Shown here piece by piece: positions 46,901 through 55,111 of a stretch of 64,000 nucleotides of DNA; positions within the stretch are counted from its first letter, which is position 1, and the number at the start of each line of letters is the position of its first letter. This stretch comes from Porticoccus sp002341315. Lineage in GTDB: Bacteria; Pseudomonadota; Gammaproteobacteria; Pseudomonadales; Porticoccaceae. Under the pieces are notes generated by a model. That model was not told the origin of the DNA and ran no database searches. It saw nothing but the letters and a program-made list of their open reading frames with translations. A program made the translations under genes and the position numbers. The stretch lies in assembly GCF_047634355.1 (NCBI RefSeq), contig NZ_JBLIAL010000002.1. One strand, given 5' to 3'.

Positions 46901-47207
46901 TAAGATCCCTGGTGATATCCAGCGAATCAATGTAGCGCAAAAATTCAGGGTAGGTGATTTGTCCAGAACCCTGGAAAAATCCCTGTACACCGCGCATCAC
47001 TACCTGATAACTATTGAGTTGTTGCGAAATAGTGGCTGCCAGTCGCTCAGACTCTGCCTGAAAATTCAGATTGACAGCTTGGTGTTGTTGTTTCTCGAAG
47101 TGGTGCCAGTAGGACAGAGTGGCAGTGACGCCAATCAGAAGAGTGAGTCCCGACAGCAGCCATGGCAAACATTGGTTGTAAAATTTGCGCGGTGGGTTGA
47201 TGTTCAT
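43935..47207 (-). CDS. CHASE-GAF-PAS-GGDEF-EAL membrane cyclic-di-GMP protein
   Basis: 1,090 aa from the ATG at 47207 (MNINPPRKFYNQ); a GTG at 47267 would add 20 residues. First membrane segment about residues 13-33, periplasmic CHASE domain (about 60-290, VQGFFQGS, GIGFAVLV), second membrane segment about 315-338, then GAF (about 360-510), PAS (about 530-650), GGDEF with intact GGDEF signature (SRAGGDEFCLLL) and EAL with VEALVRW, DDFGTGYSS and VAEGVET. Both cyclase and phosphodiesterase sites look intact. It is the larger of the two c-di-GMP proteins here. Confidence 0.93.
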   Translation of the reverse strand: MNINPPRKFYNQCLPWLLSGLTLLIGVTATLSYWHHFEKQQHQAVNLNFQAESERLAATISQQLNSYQVVMRGVQGFFQGSGQITYPEFLRYIDSLDITRDLRGVQGIGFAVLVTRKNLVTHLATIRKELPTNYQITPPVGNRDELAPIIYIEPLGENLAALGFDILSNPAAREAAEMARDTGTIVITSPLTLAQDQSKQDAPGFVMYLPVYKHDHKLATPEGRRAALLGWVDVPFRVKDLLTGLEHQIDPDIDIEIHDFSARNSHTLLFHGDAIPHQQRTVLGEWQYQQEINIGHRKWTLLLSSTPAFRQKAIFSARPWVITTTGGTLSLVLALLVLTISHSRNQNQRRALRLGHLYHALSQVNQAIVRMDSEDELFPLVCQMAVEFGGMKMAWIGLLDENTADITPLTSYGSKVDYTDTLRASICKDVPEGQGPTGTAMRENHPVVINHYLTDPSTRPWHERASQFGWKSAAAFPIQRHGKPFAVLNVYHSKPAAFDEAAINLLMEMSSDISFALDNFDRETQRTAMETALAKNEATMKTIMENIGACIYLKDTKGHYTFVNQQILELWNVEKTEVIGFGDDKFFDPHTVKCIQANDRKVFEHGEIIQCEETDTVKSSGVTRIFWSIKLPLRDINSQIYALCGISTDITEHRIKEEKIRYLSNYDALTGLPNRTLLNEKARAALAAAKASGTQVSLLFIDLDRFSIINDSLGHSVGDEILKQLSQRLTAELNLSATLSRAGGDEFCLLLPGIDTSQVKRIAQQLLDIITYPVDIKERRLTLTASIGIAFFPDHGSNVERLIQSADAALAQAKHKGRNNYQIFNEVMRSDANETLLIENELREAIDKQQLAVHYQPQVDMQSGQIFGVEALVRWEHPEMGMIYPGRFIPIAEESGLIVDIGNWVLETAVRQQATWLSEGLTLTSVAVNLSAVQIYKDNFSQTVDNILEKYQLPHAMLELELTERIAMEHSSRTLITLHQLQALGITLSIDDFGTGYSSLSYLKSYPVKKLKIDKSFVDGLGNNAEDQAIVVAIIGIAKGLGFKTVAEGVETTEQWQFLKDHGCDEYQGYFFSKPVAAELIPALLAAASK

Positions 47208-47333
47208 GGCTGGAGACTGTATTCCTTCGACATGACCCCGAAAGTCGATCAGTCTCCATATAACCACCGTTTGGAAAACATGACAATCATCATGGCGCAG
47301 GGCGGACTTAATAAGCCAAATTACGCCAGTGGT

Positions 47334-47699
47334 TTACAATCTGTCGATAAAATATCGGCAGACTGCCTCGTGACCGCGATTAACGACACTTTTGACAGTG
47401 GTGTCCGCTGCAGTCGTTACCTGAAAAATACAGGTTGCCTGGACAGACCGCTTGTAATTGGAGTAGGAAGCAGTTTCAACTGTTTCTGCTCGGGTCCAAC
47501 GATAGATTTTCCCGCCTCCCGGTAGCTCTGTTACAGAGTCCGGTGTTGGCAGTTTCTCTGCCAAATCATCGATAAAAAGGCCATGCCACTCTCCCGGTTG
47601 TGTTGAGCTGACGCTGGTGTCAGTGGATGAAGTTGTGCAGCTGGCGACAAATATACAGGCAGTGAAAATTACCAGGTACAAGTAGGTGGTAGAGTTCAT
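47334..47699 (-). CDS. Small putative lipoprotein
   Basis: 121 aa from the ATG at 47699 (an upstream ATG adds seven residues). Signal with lipobox FVASC, Ser/Thr-rich linker, then GEWHGLFIDDLAEKLPTPD, GGGKIYRWTRAE and two cysteines (TCIFQV, AVCRYF) that may form a disulfide. I do not recognise the family. It lies upstream of the CHASE protein on the same strand. Confidence 0.75.
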   Translation of the reverse strand: MNSTTYLYLVIFTACIFVASCTTSSTDTSVSSTQPGEWHGLFIDDLAEKLPTPDSVTELPGGGKIYRWTRAETVETASYSNYKRSVQATCIFQVTTAADTTVKSVVNRGHEAVCRYFIDRL

Positions 47700-47779
47700 T
47701 TTTCTGGCAGCCAGTATCATTTCTGAGCATTACAGATTACTAAAAGTAGTCGGATCTTGTTAGACGGTAGCAGAAGTTG

Positions 47780-47815
47780 ACCCGGAAACAGAGACCCATG
47801 GTCTCTGACTCGGGT
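47780..47815. repeat. Long imperfect hairpin in intergenic DNA
   Basis: Outer stem ACCCG/CGGGT and perfect inner 8-bp stem CAGAGACC/GGTCTCTG with a CAT loop. No T tract follows on either strand, so it is not a simple terminator. Lies in about 230 bp without a gene (47700-47927). Confidence 0.5.
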
Positions 47816-47927
47816 TGCAGGGGGTAGAAGAATACGAACGGTGGGTGGAGAGAAGGGCGATGAACTGGATTGACCGGTCACGAGGGGTCATCAGTAGAAA
47901 TAAAGCTCAAAAGAAGCGATTCTCTTC

Positions 47928-48116
47928 TTACACAACCTGCCAGTATGTCTCAGCCCAAATTGCGCTGGCTTTCATAGTCTTGAAACTGCCTTGGTGGTAG
48001 CCAACAAAGAGCGAACCGTCTTCACGGACTTTATAGACGAGCGCTTCAACGCCCTCTGTTTCTTCAGATAGTTTGAGAATAATCCAGTCGCCGCGTTTTA
48101 TGTCGGGTTTATCCAT
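47928..48116 (-). CDS. Small hypothetical protein
   Basis: 62 aa, charged: GDWIILKLSEETEGVEALVYKV, DGSLFVGYHQGSFKTMKA, AIWAETYWQVV. The alternating pattern suggests a small beta-barrel. No family recognised. It sits downstream of the tRNA-Ser terminator. Coding is likely from composition but not proven. Confidence 0.55.
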   Translation of the reverse strand: MDKPDIKRGDWIILKLSEETEGVEALVYKVREDGSLFVGYHQGSFKTMKASAIWAETYWQVV

Positions 48117-48163
48117 AGCTATAACCTTTTTTATACTACGACAGTTTTGTCTGTCAACATGTC

Positions 48164-48190
48164 AAAAAAAAAGCCCTTGCAGACAAGGGC
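48164..48190 (-). terminator. Rho-independent terminator after tRNA-Ser
   Basis: On the minus strand GCCCTTG-TCTG-CAAGGGC followed by nine T. Directly downstream of the tRNA gene. Confidence 0.9.
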
Positions 48191-48195
48191 ATATA

Positions 48196-48286
48196 TGGCG
48201 GAGGGACAGGGATTCGAACCCTGGGTAGGCTATTAACCTACGCCGGTTTTCAAGACCGGTGCTTTCAACCGCTCAGCCATCCCTCC
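48196..48286 (-). tRNA. tRNA-Ser (anticodon UGA)
   Basis: 91 nt including an encoded CCA end. Acceptor stem GGAGGGA / TCCCTCC; anticodon stem ACCGGTC-TTGAAAA-CCGG with TGA; long variable arm (GTAGGTTAATAGCCTAC) typical of serine tRNAs; T arm GGGTTCGAATCCC. Reads UCA and related codons. Confidence 0.97.
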
Positions 48287-48425
48287 TGTGATTGTTTTTT
48301 GTGGTTTGGTGCCCGGGAAGCAACAAAGTCAACTTGACCCGGGCCACAAAATAGCGGCAGATTATACAGCGGATTCAATCGCAGACAAGGCCAAACTGCA
48401 TTCGTCGACAGCTATTCCATCATTT

Positions 48426-51353
48426 TTAAACGGTTTCAGTTTTCGATGCCCCCACTGCTTTTTCAATGGCTGTCGTTTCCGAGGATCCGGTTTCCTTGTC
48501 CCTGTTTTGTGTTCGAGGATCATTGATCGCACGGGGAATATTAACCGGGCTAACAGTGACGGGAGAAGGTTGTGATGTGTCCAGTGGCTGTGGAAGTGGC
48601 TTGCTACGTGTGTCAGTAGCTATATCTATTTTTGCTACGGGTCGAGGGGCAATTCTTGGGTCATTGCTGGCCCGAGCAGGTTGCTTCTGAGCATTGTAAC
48701 TGGCCTCAGTTACAGATTCCTCGGTGGTTTCAGAAACAGCTTCATCTGCGGTGTCAGGAATAACAGCATCGTGCAAGGGGGTTAGGGTTTCTTCACCGGT
48801 GGCGGTTCCCATGTCGGTATCAGAAGATGATGACTCCGCTTTTGCAAGAGGCTCGTCTGCACGGAGCTCGTCGACTTCGGAGGTCTCGGTATTTCTTCTG
48901 GCAGGTTCTGTCTCTTCTGCTTTTTCTTCCTCTGCGTTCGTCTCGGCAGACTCGATCGCTTCAATGTCCGGTGTGTCATCTGCCTGTTCGTTGACCTCAG
49001 TGGTGGCTTCTGACATGGGCATTTCAGCATTTTCGTGATTTGCAGCGTTGTCAGAATCCACTGATAGATTTAATGGCCCCTGGTTGTTAGCTTCTGCCTG
49101 ATCCGACACCATTGTTGTGTCATTAGCAACCGTTGGTTCGGCCAAATCTTTATCTGACTGCCTGGATGGTTTGTCAGTATCGCTGGACAAAGGGCTTTTT
49201 TCCGTGTGAGTCGCGGTTTTTGTCAGGTCGGTTAATGGTTCCGCCTGCAGCGTTTCACCGACCGGAGCCTCAACAGCTGCGAGTAGTTCCGCTGGAACTT
49301 CCTGGCGTTGACGACGTTGGCGAGGAGCGCGTCGTTTGTCGCCCTCCCGGCGGGGTGGTCGGGTGCTGCTGTTTGTGGACTCCTCTTCCCGATCAGCCTT
49401 TACGGTATCCACCTCAGGTTGTTTTTCCTGCTGAGGTTTGCGGTTCTGCCGGGGCTGCCGGGTTTTCCTTTCGCCATTTTCGGGCGTATTGGCACTATCG
49501 CGCTGATCGGTCTTTTGGCCGCCTGGTTTGTTGCGATTGCGGTTGTTGCGGCGAGCATCAGGGCGACGGTTGCGCCCCTGAGAGCGGCCATCGTTTTTAT
49601 CGCGTTCTTTTGAACCCGGTTTTTTGTCGTGTTCAACCGGCTTTTCAGCTTTACCGAAGAGCAGGGTGACCAGACGGCGCAAGAGTCCGGGCTTGCCAGT
49701 TTTTTCGACAATTTTTGTGATTTTTTCTAGAGGTACTGGCGCCGGTTGAGAGGGTGTTGGCGTTTTGACCGCCGGCTGTAAAGCGGGGGGGACGGGTTGG
49801 ACATGGTCATTCTCCGGAGCGGCAAAATCCTCGGATAATGTATTGGTAAGACGGTAACTATACTCGCTGGCAAGACCGTCCTGTTCCCGAATACGCTGCA
49901 CTTCGAAATGTGGTGTTTCAAGGTTCTCGTTGGGAAGAATAATGATTTTCGAGCCGTGGCGTTTCTCAATCTCAAAAATCTCTTTGCGCTTTTCATTCAG
50001 CAGAAAGGTCGCCACTGAAACTGGGGTTATTGCCCGGATTTCGGCACTGAACTCTTTTTGAGCCTCTTCTTCGACAAGGCGAAGAATAGACAGGGCAAGT
50101 GAGCGGGTACCCCGGATTGTTCCCTGGCCAAGGCAGCGTGGGCAGACTTTCGAGGTGGTCTCTTCCAATGATGGCCGCAACCGTTGACGGGACATTTCAA
50201 GCAAGCCAAAACGAGAAATTTTACCCACTTGAACCCGTGCACGGTCCAGTTCAAGGGCGTCGCGCATACGATTTTCCACATCGCGCTGGTTTTTGGTGGA
50301 CCCCATGTCGATAAAGTCAATAACCACCAAGCCGCCAATATCACGAAGTCGCAGTTGACGAGTGATCTCATCGGCGGCTTCAAGGTTGGTGCGGAGCGCG
50401 GTTTCCTCGATATCACTGCCGCGCGTTGCTCTGGATGAGTTGATATCAATAGATACCAGCGCCTCGGTGATATCAATCACAATAGAGCCGCCGGAGGGTA
50501 GTTTTACTTCTCGCTCAAAGGCAGTTTCTATCTGGTTTTCAATTTGGTAACGATTGAATAGGGGTAGTGGATCTTCGTAGTATTTCACCCGGCTCTGAAA
50601 GTTGGGCATAACCTGTTTGATAAATGCCGAAGCCAGCTCATAGGCTTCCCGATTATCCACGATAACTTCGCCGATATCCTGTCGCAAATAGTCTCGAACA
50701 GCACGAATAATGACGTTGCTTTCCTGAAACAGAAAGTGAGGGGCCTTGCAGTTACTGGCCTCGACCTGAATGGTTTCCCAAAGTTGCAGCAGGTAGTCAA
50801 GATCCCATTGCAGTTCCTCCGCTGAACGCCCGATTCCAGCTGTGCGGACAATAACGCCTACCCCACTTGGAATTTGCAGGTCTCGCATCGCGGATTTCAG
50901 TTCCGAGCGTTCCTCTCCTTCTATGCGTCGCGAAATGCCACCAGCTCTGGGGTTGTTCGGCATAAGGACCATATATCGACCTGCGAGGCTGATAAACGTG
51001 GTTAATGCAGCCCCTTTATTGCCGCGTTCTTCCTTTTCAACCTGGATGACGACTTCAGTGCCTTCCTTGATAACATCCTGAATCTTGATGCGACCATCGG
51101 CGTCTGATGATTTTCTGGAAAAGTATTCACGTGAGATTTCTTTCAGGGGAAGAAAGCCGTGGCGTTCTGCTCCATAATCCACGAAGGCGGCCTCAAGGCT
51201 GGGTTCAACCCGGGTTATTCTGCCTTTGTAGATATTTGCTTTACGTTGTTCTCTGGTACGGTTTTCCAGGTCGAGGTCATAGAGACGTTGTCCATCGACC
51301 AGTGCTACCCGAAGCTCTTCTGGCTGGGAAGCGTTGATAAGCATGCGTTTCAT
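48426..51353 (-). CDS. rne: Ribonuclease E
   Basis: Essential endonuclease and degradosome scaffold. 975 aa. S1 domain about 37-125, 5'-sensor and DNase I-like domains to about 400; catalytic Asp303 (SIDINS) and Asp346 (VVIDFIDM) and Zn-link Cys404/Cys407 (CPRC) have E. coli numbering. The C-terminal half (from about 520) is low-complexity: an Arg-rich stretch (about 590-700, RRNNRNRN) followed by an acidic Glu/Thr-rich part. Two NDPR motifs at residues 897 and 944 resemble the short linear motifs of Pseudomonas RNase E. Divergent from rluC, as in E. coli. Confidence 0.97.
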   Translation of the reverse strand: MKRMLINASQPEELRVALVDGQRLYDLDLENRTREQRKANIYKGRITRVEPSLEAAFVDYGAERHGFLPLKEISREYFSRKSSDADGRIKIQDVIKEGTEVVIQVEKEERGNKGAALTTFISLAGRYMVLMPNNPRAGGISRRIEGEERSELKSAMRDLQIPSGVGVIVRTAGIGRSAEELQWDLDYLLQLWETIQVEASNCKAPHFLFQESNVIIRAVRDYLRQDIGEVIVDNREAYELASAFIKQVMPNFQSRVKYYEDPLPLFNRYQIENQIETAFEREVKLPSGGSIVIDITEALVSIDINSSRATRGSDIEETALRTNLEAADEITRQLRLRDIGGLVVIDFIDMGSTKNQRDVENRMRDALELDRARVQVGKISRFGLLEMSRQRLRPSLEETTSKVCPRCLGQGTIRGTRSLALSILRLVEEEAQKEFSAEIRAITPVSVATFLLNEKRKEIFEIEKRHGSKIIILPNENLETPHFEVQRIREQDGLASEYSYRLTNTLSEDFAAPENDHVQPVPPALQPAVKTPTPSQPAPVPLEKITKIVEKTGKPGLLRRLVTLLFGKAEKPVEHDKKPGSKERDKNDGRSQGRNRRPDARRNNRNRNKPGGQKTDQRDSANTPENGERKTRQPRQNRKPQQEKQPEVDTVKADREEESTNSSTRPPRREGDKRRAPRQRRQRQEVPAELLAAVEAPVGETLQAEPLTDLTKTATHTEKSPLSSDTDKPSRQSDKDLAEPTVANDTTMVSDQAEANNQGPLNLSVDSDNAANHENAEMPMSEATTEVNEQADDTPDIEAIESAETNAEEEKAEETEPARRNTETSEVDELRADEPLAKAESSSSDTDMGTATGEETLTPLHDAVIPDTADEAVSETTEESVTEASYNAQKQPARASNDPRIAPRPVAKIDIATDTRSKPLPQPLDTSQPSPVTVSPVNIPRAINDPRTQNRDKETGSSETTAIEKAVGASKTETV

Positions 51354-51672
51354 TGAAGAATCCTACTGTCTTGCGCCTAACAAGAGCAGCAGAAGCACCA
51401 CTATAAAATGAGCAATATAACTGGATAAATAGCAAAGCAGTGTATACCGCCTATACGTAGAAAGACGGTAGAAATAAGGTCATAACCCTTTGTTTTTAAA
51501 CACTTTAGTTTTATCAATCACTGATTCTGTCCGGTTTTCCCATCGAGTGTTCAACTTGATTGCTATGGTGCCACTTATTCGTTCAAAGAGGCAAAAGCCA
51601 AGCGGTAAAGATTGCTAATGTAACCGGCAACTGGCAGGCGAAAATAGCACATATCTGGCTGGCAATGCCTGG

Positions 51673-51690
51673 TGAACGATATATCGTTCA
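51673..51690. promoter_or_regulatory. Perfect 18-bp palindrome in the rne leader region
   Basis: TGAACGATATATCGTTCA, followed on the plus strand by AAAAA. Size and symmetry suit a dimeric regulator's operator; the T tract on the minus strand would also allow a weak terminator read toward rne. The binding protein is unknown. Confidence 0.4.
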
Positions 51691-51995
51691 AAAAATCCTG
51701 TGGTAACCTCTGCGCATTCAGCGCGGTTTTCTGTGGCAGCTGTCCTCGCTGGTTTTCGGGACAACTGGCGTAATAAATCAAAAGGGCTTTCGCCGCGTTG
51801 AGTGGGGCTGCCCTGTCAATATTGACTTGGTGAGAGCAGTCGTCTTTGCCGAACTAATTTCGGACCCAATCCAACGTGCAGCCAATATATCAGCAATTGT
51901 CTTTCTCTTCAATTTACAGTCCTGTGAAAATTGGGTTAATTGCATGATTATCAGTGATTTTTTTCTTCTTCATGGATGCTGCTGGCCGGGCTAGC

Positions 51996-52004
51996 TGCTA
52001 GAAT
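51996..52004 (+). promoter_or_regulatory. Possible extended -10 promoter for rluC
   Basis: TGC-TAGAAT about 27 bp before the rluC ATG, giving a leader of roughly 20 nt. No -35 match. Confidence 0.4.
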
Positions 52005-52030
52005 TCATCTCCTTTTCCTGGGCACACCCT

Positions 52031-52978
52031 ATGAATGAGATACAAAACGGCTCTTTAGGGGTCCATTTCGTTAAAATTGACGAGAACCATGACGGTCAGC
52101 GAATAGATAATTTTCTGCTGGGTCGGTTGAAAGGCGTGCCGAAATCGCGAGTCTACAGAATCCTTCGCAAAGGTGAAGTACGTGTGAATGGTTCCCGGGC
52201 CAAAGCAGAGTATCGCCTGCAAATCGGTGATGCGGTGCGAATCCCACCTGTTCGGGTAGCGGGACGTGATGTGCCAGCAGGTCCTAGCCCAAAGCTTCAG
52301 CAGTTACTTGAGCAGAATATTGTCTACGAAGATGCTGCGTTTCTGGTGGTCAATAAGCCGGCTGGCCTGGCGGTTCATGGTGGCAGTGGTGTCAGTCTGG
52401 GCCTGATTGAGTCGCTGCGAGCCACCAGGCCTGCTGCCCCATTTCTGGAATTGGTTCATCGGCTGGATCGGGAGACCTCCGGTTGCCTGATGATTGCCAA
52501 GAAGCGGTCCATGCTGCGTCACCTGCAGGAAGAAATGCGTGCCGGTAGCATAGCCAAAGTCTATCAGGCGCTGTGCTGTGGTAGTTGGCCGAAAGGGATG
52601 AAACGGATCAGTGCGCCACTGCGTAAAAATGAGCTGAAATCCGGTGAGCGGATTGTCAAGGTGGATCCGGAGGGCAAGGCTTCGGTCACACATTTTCAGG
52701 TTTTGCATCGCTATCGAGGCGCGACTTTACTCGAGGTGGCTTTGGAAACAGGGCGTACCCATCAAATCCGTGTCCATTGCCAATTTGCAGGTTGCCCGCT
52801 GGCGGGGGACGAAAAGTATGCAGACGTTGAGTGTAACCGCCAAATGCGGCAGAAAGGCCTGAGGCGTATGTTTCTGCATGCGGGGCGGCTGGACGTCAGT
52901 TTGCCCGATGGCCAGTCTGTTGAAATTCGCGCACCATTGCCCGACGATCTGGCCGCTTTGTTGGCTAATCTGGAGTAG
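52031..52978 (+). CDS. rluC: 23S rRNA pseudouridine synthase RluC
   Basis: Makes pseudouridines 955, 2504 and 2580 in 23S rRNA (E. coli numbering). 315 aa: N-terminal S4 RNA-binding domain (RIDNFLLGRLKGVPKSRVYRI region, about 24-85) and RluA-type catalytic domain with HRLDRETSG, catalytic Asp146. The divergent position from rne identifies RluC among RluA paralogues. Confidence 0.95.
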   Translation: MNEIQNGSLGVHFVKIDENHDGQRIDNFLLGRLKGVPKSRVYRILRKGEVRVNGSRAKAEYRLQIGDAVRIPPVRVAGRDVPAGPSPKLQQLLEQNIVYEDAAFLVVNKPAGLAVHGGSGVSLGLIESLRATRPAAPFLELVHRLDRETSGCLMIAKKRSMLRHLQEEMRAGSIAKVYQALCCGSWPKGMKRISAPLRKNELKSGERIVKVDPEGKASVTHFQVLHRYRGATLLEVALETGRTHQIRVHCQFAGCPLAGDEKYADVECNRQMRQKGLRRMFLHAGRLDVSLPDGQSVEIRAPLPDDLAALLANLE

Positions 52979-52984
52979 CTGTCT

Positions 52985-53647
52985 GTGCCCAAGCTTTTGA
53001 TCTTTGACTGGGACGGTACACTCTGTGATTCGCTTTCCCGTATTGTCCACTGTCTTCGTTGTGCTGCGGAGTCGGTCGGTTTGCCTCCCCCTTCCGAGCT
53101 GGATGCCCGCAATATAGTGGGGCTGGGGATGGTGGATGCATTGACCACCCTGTTTCCGGGCATGGCGCATGAGCAGATTGACGCTATGCGGGACAGCTAT
53201 TCCCGCTATTTTGTCGAAGCAGATCGTGAGCCATCACCTTTTTTTAGTGGGGTTTCTGAAACCCTGTGTCGTCTCAAAGATCAGGGCTACCTGCTCACTG
53301 TTGCGACCGGTAAAAGTCGTCGTGGTCTGGACAGGGTATTGCGGGCCCGCCAGCTGGACCGGTTTTTTGACGGCACCCGTTGTGCCGATGAGACGGCAGG
53401 AAAGCCTCACCCTTTGATGCTGATTGAGCTTATGAAAGAATTTGAGTGTTCCCCCGAGGAGTCAATCATGATCGGCGACACAGAATATGACTTGGCGATG
53501 GCTGCCAACGCCGGAATGTCGAGTATCGGGGTAAGCTACGGCGCTCATGATTCGAGGCGATTGAGTCAGTATCGGCCGCTGGCGTGTCTGGATAAGTTTT
53601 CAGATGTTGAGCTGGTTATAAAAAATATAAAAAACAGTAAGTTATAA
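52985..53647 (+). CDS. HAD-superfamily phosphatase, phosphoglycolate phosphatase-like
   Basis: 220 aa of HAD subfamily IA. Motif I DWDGTLCDS with Asp8 as nucleophile and Asp10, motif II TVATGKSRRG, motif III lysine in GKPHP, and motif IV GDTEYDLAMA. GTG start six bases after rluC. The same rluC-HAD pair occurs in Pseudomonas. The substrate is not predictable from sequence. Confidence 0.93.
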   Translation: MPKLLIFDWDGTLCDSLSRIVHCLRCAAESVGLPPPSELDARNIVGLGMVDALTTLFPGMAHEQIDAMRDSYSRYFVEADREPSPFFSGVSETLCRLKDQGYLLTVATGKSRRGLDRVLRARQLDRFFDGTRCADETAGKPHPLMLIELMKEFECSPEESIMIGDTEYDLAMAANAGMSSIGVSYGAHDSRRLSQYRPLACLDKFSDVELVIKNIKNSKL

Positions 53648-53661
53648 TTGTTTTTTAAATA

Positions 53662-54231
53662 TTACTTTAAAGTATTCATCAGCATTCGATTCAGGCTGAT
53701 CAGAGGTAATCCAATCAGGGCGGTGGGGTCACTGCTGTAGACAGCATCAAACAGCGTAATACCCAGTCCTTCACTGCGGAAGCTGCCGGCACAGTTATAC
53801 GGGGTATCATTTATAAGGTATTCAGTAATCTCAGTGTCACTTAACTGGCGAAAGATAACCTCCGTTATCACCATGTCTACCTGACTGTGCTGGGTAGTGC
53901 TATCCAGTAATGCCAAGCCAGTCAGGAAGTGAACCTTTTTGCCGGACTCTGAGCGAAGCTGGTTAAAGGCGTTGTCAAAATTGCCCGGTTTTGTCAGCAG
54001 TTTTCCTTCGTTAACTGCGATCTGATCCGAACCAATAATCAGGTGGTTATCAAAACGGTGGGCGACTGCCATGGCCTTTTCCAGCGACAGGCGTCTGACC
54101 AGTGCTTCAGGGGATTCTGCTGGTTGAGGCTGTTCGTCAATGTCGGGCGACATGCTTTCAAATGGTATACGCAAGCGCTGCAGCAGCTCTCGCCGATAGG
54201 GTGAGGAAGAGGCCAGCACAAGGTCTTTCAT
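53662..54231 (-). CDS. maf: Maf-like nucleotide pyrophosphatase (YceF type)
   Basis: Housecleaning pyrophosphatase; the YceF subgroup acts on 7-methyl-GTP. 189 aa with ASSSPYRRELL (residues about 7-17), the IIGSDQIAV catalytic segment and the NCAGSFRSEGLGI segment. Neighbouring rluC and yceD as in E. coli supports the YceF assignment. It is divergent from yceD. Confidence 0.94.
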   Translation of the reverse strand: MKDLVLASSSPYRRELLQRLRIPFESMSPDIDEQPQPAESPEALVRRLSLEKAMAVAHRFDNHLIIGSDQIAVNEGKLLTKPGNFDNAFNQLRSESGKKVHFLTGLALLDSTTQHSQVDMVITEVIFRQLSDTEITEYLINDTPYNCAGSFRSEGLGITLFDAVYSSDPTALIGLPLISLNRMLMNTLK

Positions 54232-54312
54232 GATAAAACTCCAAATGATCTTTTAATGTTCCGCGGGATATAATCAGGACTATAAAGCGGTGATATTGGA
54301 CCCAGTTTTTCT

Positions 54313-54341
54313 TTGACAGATCAAGGTCATATCACTATTAT
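54313..54341 (+). promoter_or_regulatory. Strong promoter of the yceD-rpmF-plsX-fab operon
   Basis: TTGACA (54313-54318), 17-bp spacer, TATTAT (54336-54341), followed by GGCGCGCC. Expected transcript start near 54348, almost at the first ATG of yceD. Confidence 0.8.
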
Positions 54342-54350
54342 GGCGCGCCT

Positions 54351-54890
54351 ATGTCAATGCCCCCCATGAGAAGCTTCCTGCCGCGGATGTTAGAGCCCCG
54401 CCGTCTTGCACATCAGGGTGTGGCGATTTCCGGCGTGCTGGATCAGGCTTTCTGTGACAGGTTGACAGAGGCAGTAATTGATATTGTCGAACCCATTGAC
54501 GTCGAACTGAGGTTTGATACAGCCGAACAGGGTCGCAGGGTAATGACAGGCACAGTTTCAACCTCTGTATTGATTCCTTGCCAGCGATGCCTGGAGGCGA
54601 TGCCGTTAGCGCTTTCTACAGAGTTCAGGTTGGGTATAGTCTGGTCAGAGGAAGAGGCTGCATCGTTGCCTAAAGACCTGGATCCATGGCTTGTCGACAG
54701 TGAAGCCGCAGATGTGGCTGAAGTGCTTGAGGATGAATTACTTTTAACATTGCCGTTTGTGTCCTATCACTCCAAGGATCAATGCAATGAGGAGGCCGGT
54801 TACTCTACGGGAGAGCATCCCGCTGAAGAATCCGCTAAAACCCCTTTTGGTATTTTGAAGCAACTGAAGAACAGTGGCTCCAATAATTAA
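54351..54890 (+). CDS. yceD: DUF177 family protein YceD
   Basis: 179 aa; conserved small protein next to rpmF, linked to 23S rRNA accumulation in plants and bacteria. Two cysteines in IPCQRCLEAM and an acidic EVLEDELLLTLP region are the family signature, with a C-terminal FGILKQLK. ATGs at 54351, 54357 and 54366 are all in frame without a ribosome site; with the promoter so near, either the mRNA is practically leaderless or 54366 is used. Confidence 0.93.
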   Translation: MSMPPMRSFLPRMLEPRRLAHQGVAISGVLDQAFCDRLTEAVIDIVEPIDVELRFDTAEQGRRVMTGTVSTSVLIPCQRCLEAMPLALSTEFRLGIVWSEEEAASLPKDLDPWLVDSEAADVAEVLEDELLLTLPFVSYHSKDQCNEEAGYSTGEHPAEESAKTPFGILKQLKNSGSNN

Positions 54891-54916
54891 CAAGTAGTAT
54901 TTTCAGGAGAAAGAAA

Positions 54917-55096
54917 ATGGCCGTTCAAAAAAGTCGTAAAACCCGATCCAAACGCGGTATGCGTCGTGCTCACGATGCCCTGACGGGCCCCACTCTGTCT
55001 ACAGATCCCGTTAGTGGTGAAAAGCACCTTCGACATCAGGTTACTGCTGACGGCTTCTACCGCGGTAAGAAAGTGGTTTCTTCTGCTGAAGACTGA
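54917..55096 (+). CDS. rpmF: 50S ribosomal protein L32
   Basis: 59 aa, starting MAVQKSRKTRSKRGMRRAH with TLSTDPVSGE and a C-terminal GFYRGKKV. AGGAG ribosome site upstream of the ATG at 54917. Lies between yceD and plsX as in nearly all gammaproteobacteria. Confidence 0.97.
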   Translation: MAVQKSRKTRSKRGMRRAHDALTGPTLSTDPVSGEKHLRHQVTADGFYRGKKVVSSAED

Positions 55097-55111
55097 TCCG
55101 CTGGGTTAGAT

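Larger units (their letters stand above)
51354..52030. other. Long rne/rluC intergenic region
   Basis: About 680 bp between divergent rne and rluC. A long rne leader is expected since RNase E regulates its own mRNA through the 5' UTR in enterics. A minus-strand open frame at 51575-51781 has no ribosome site or recognisable similarity and is not called. The region includes the 18-bp palindrome at 51673 and the rluC -10. Confidence 0.5.

Noticed and set aside
51575..51781. 68-codon minus-strand open frame in the rne leader
   Set aside because: No ribosome site, no recognisable motif, and it contains the palindrome; more likely leader sequence.
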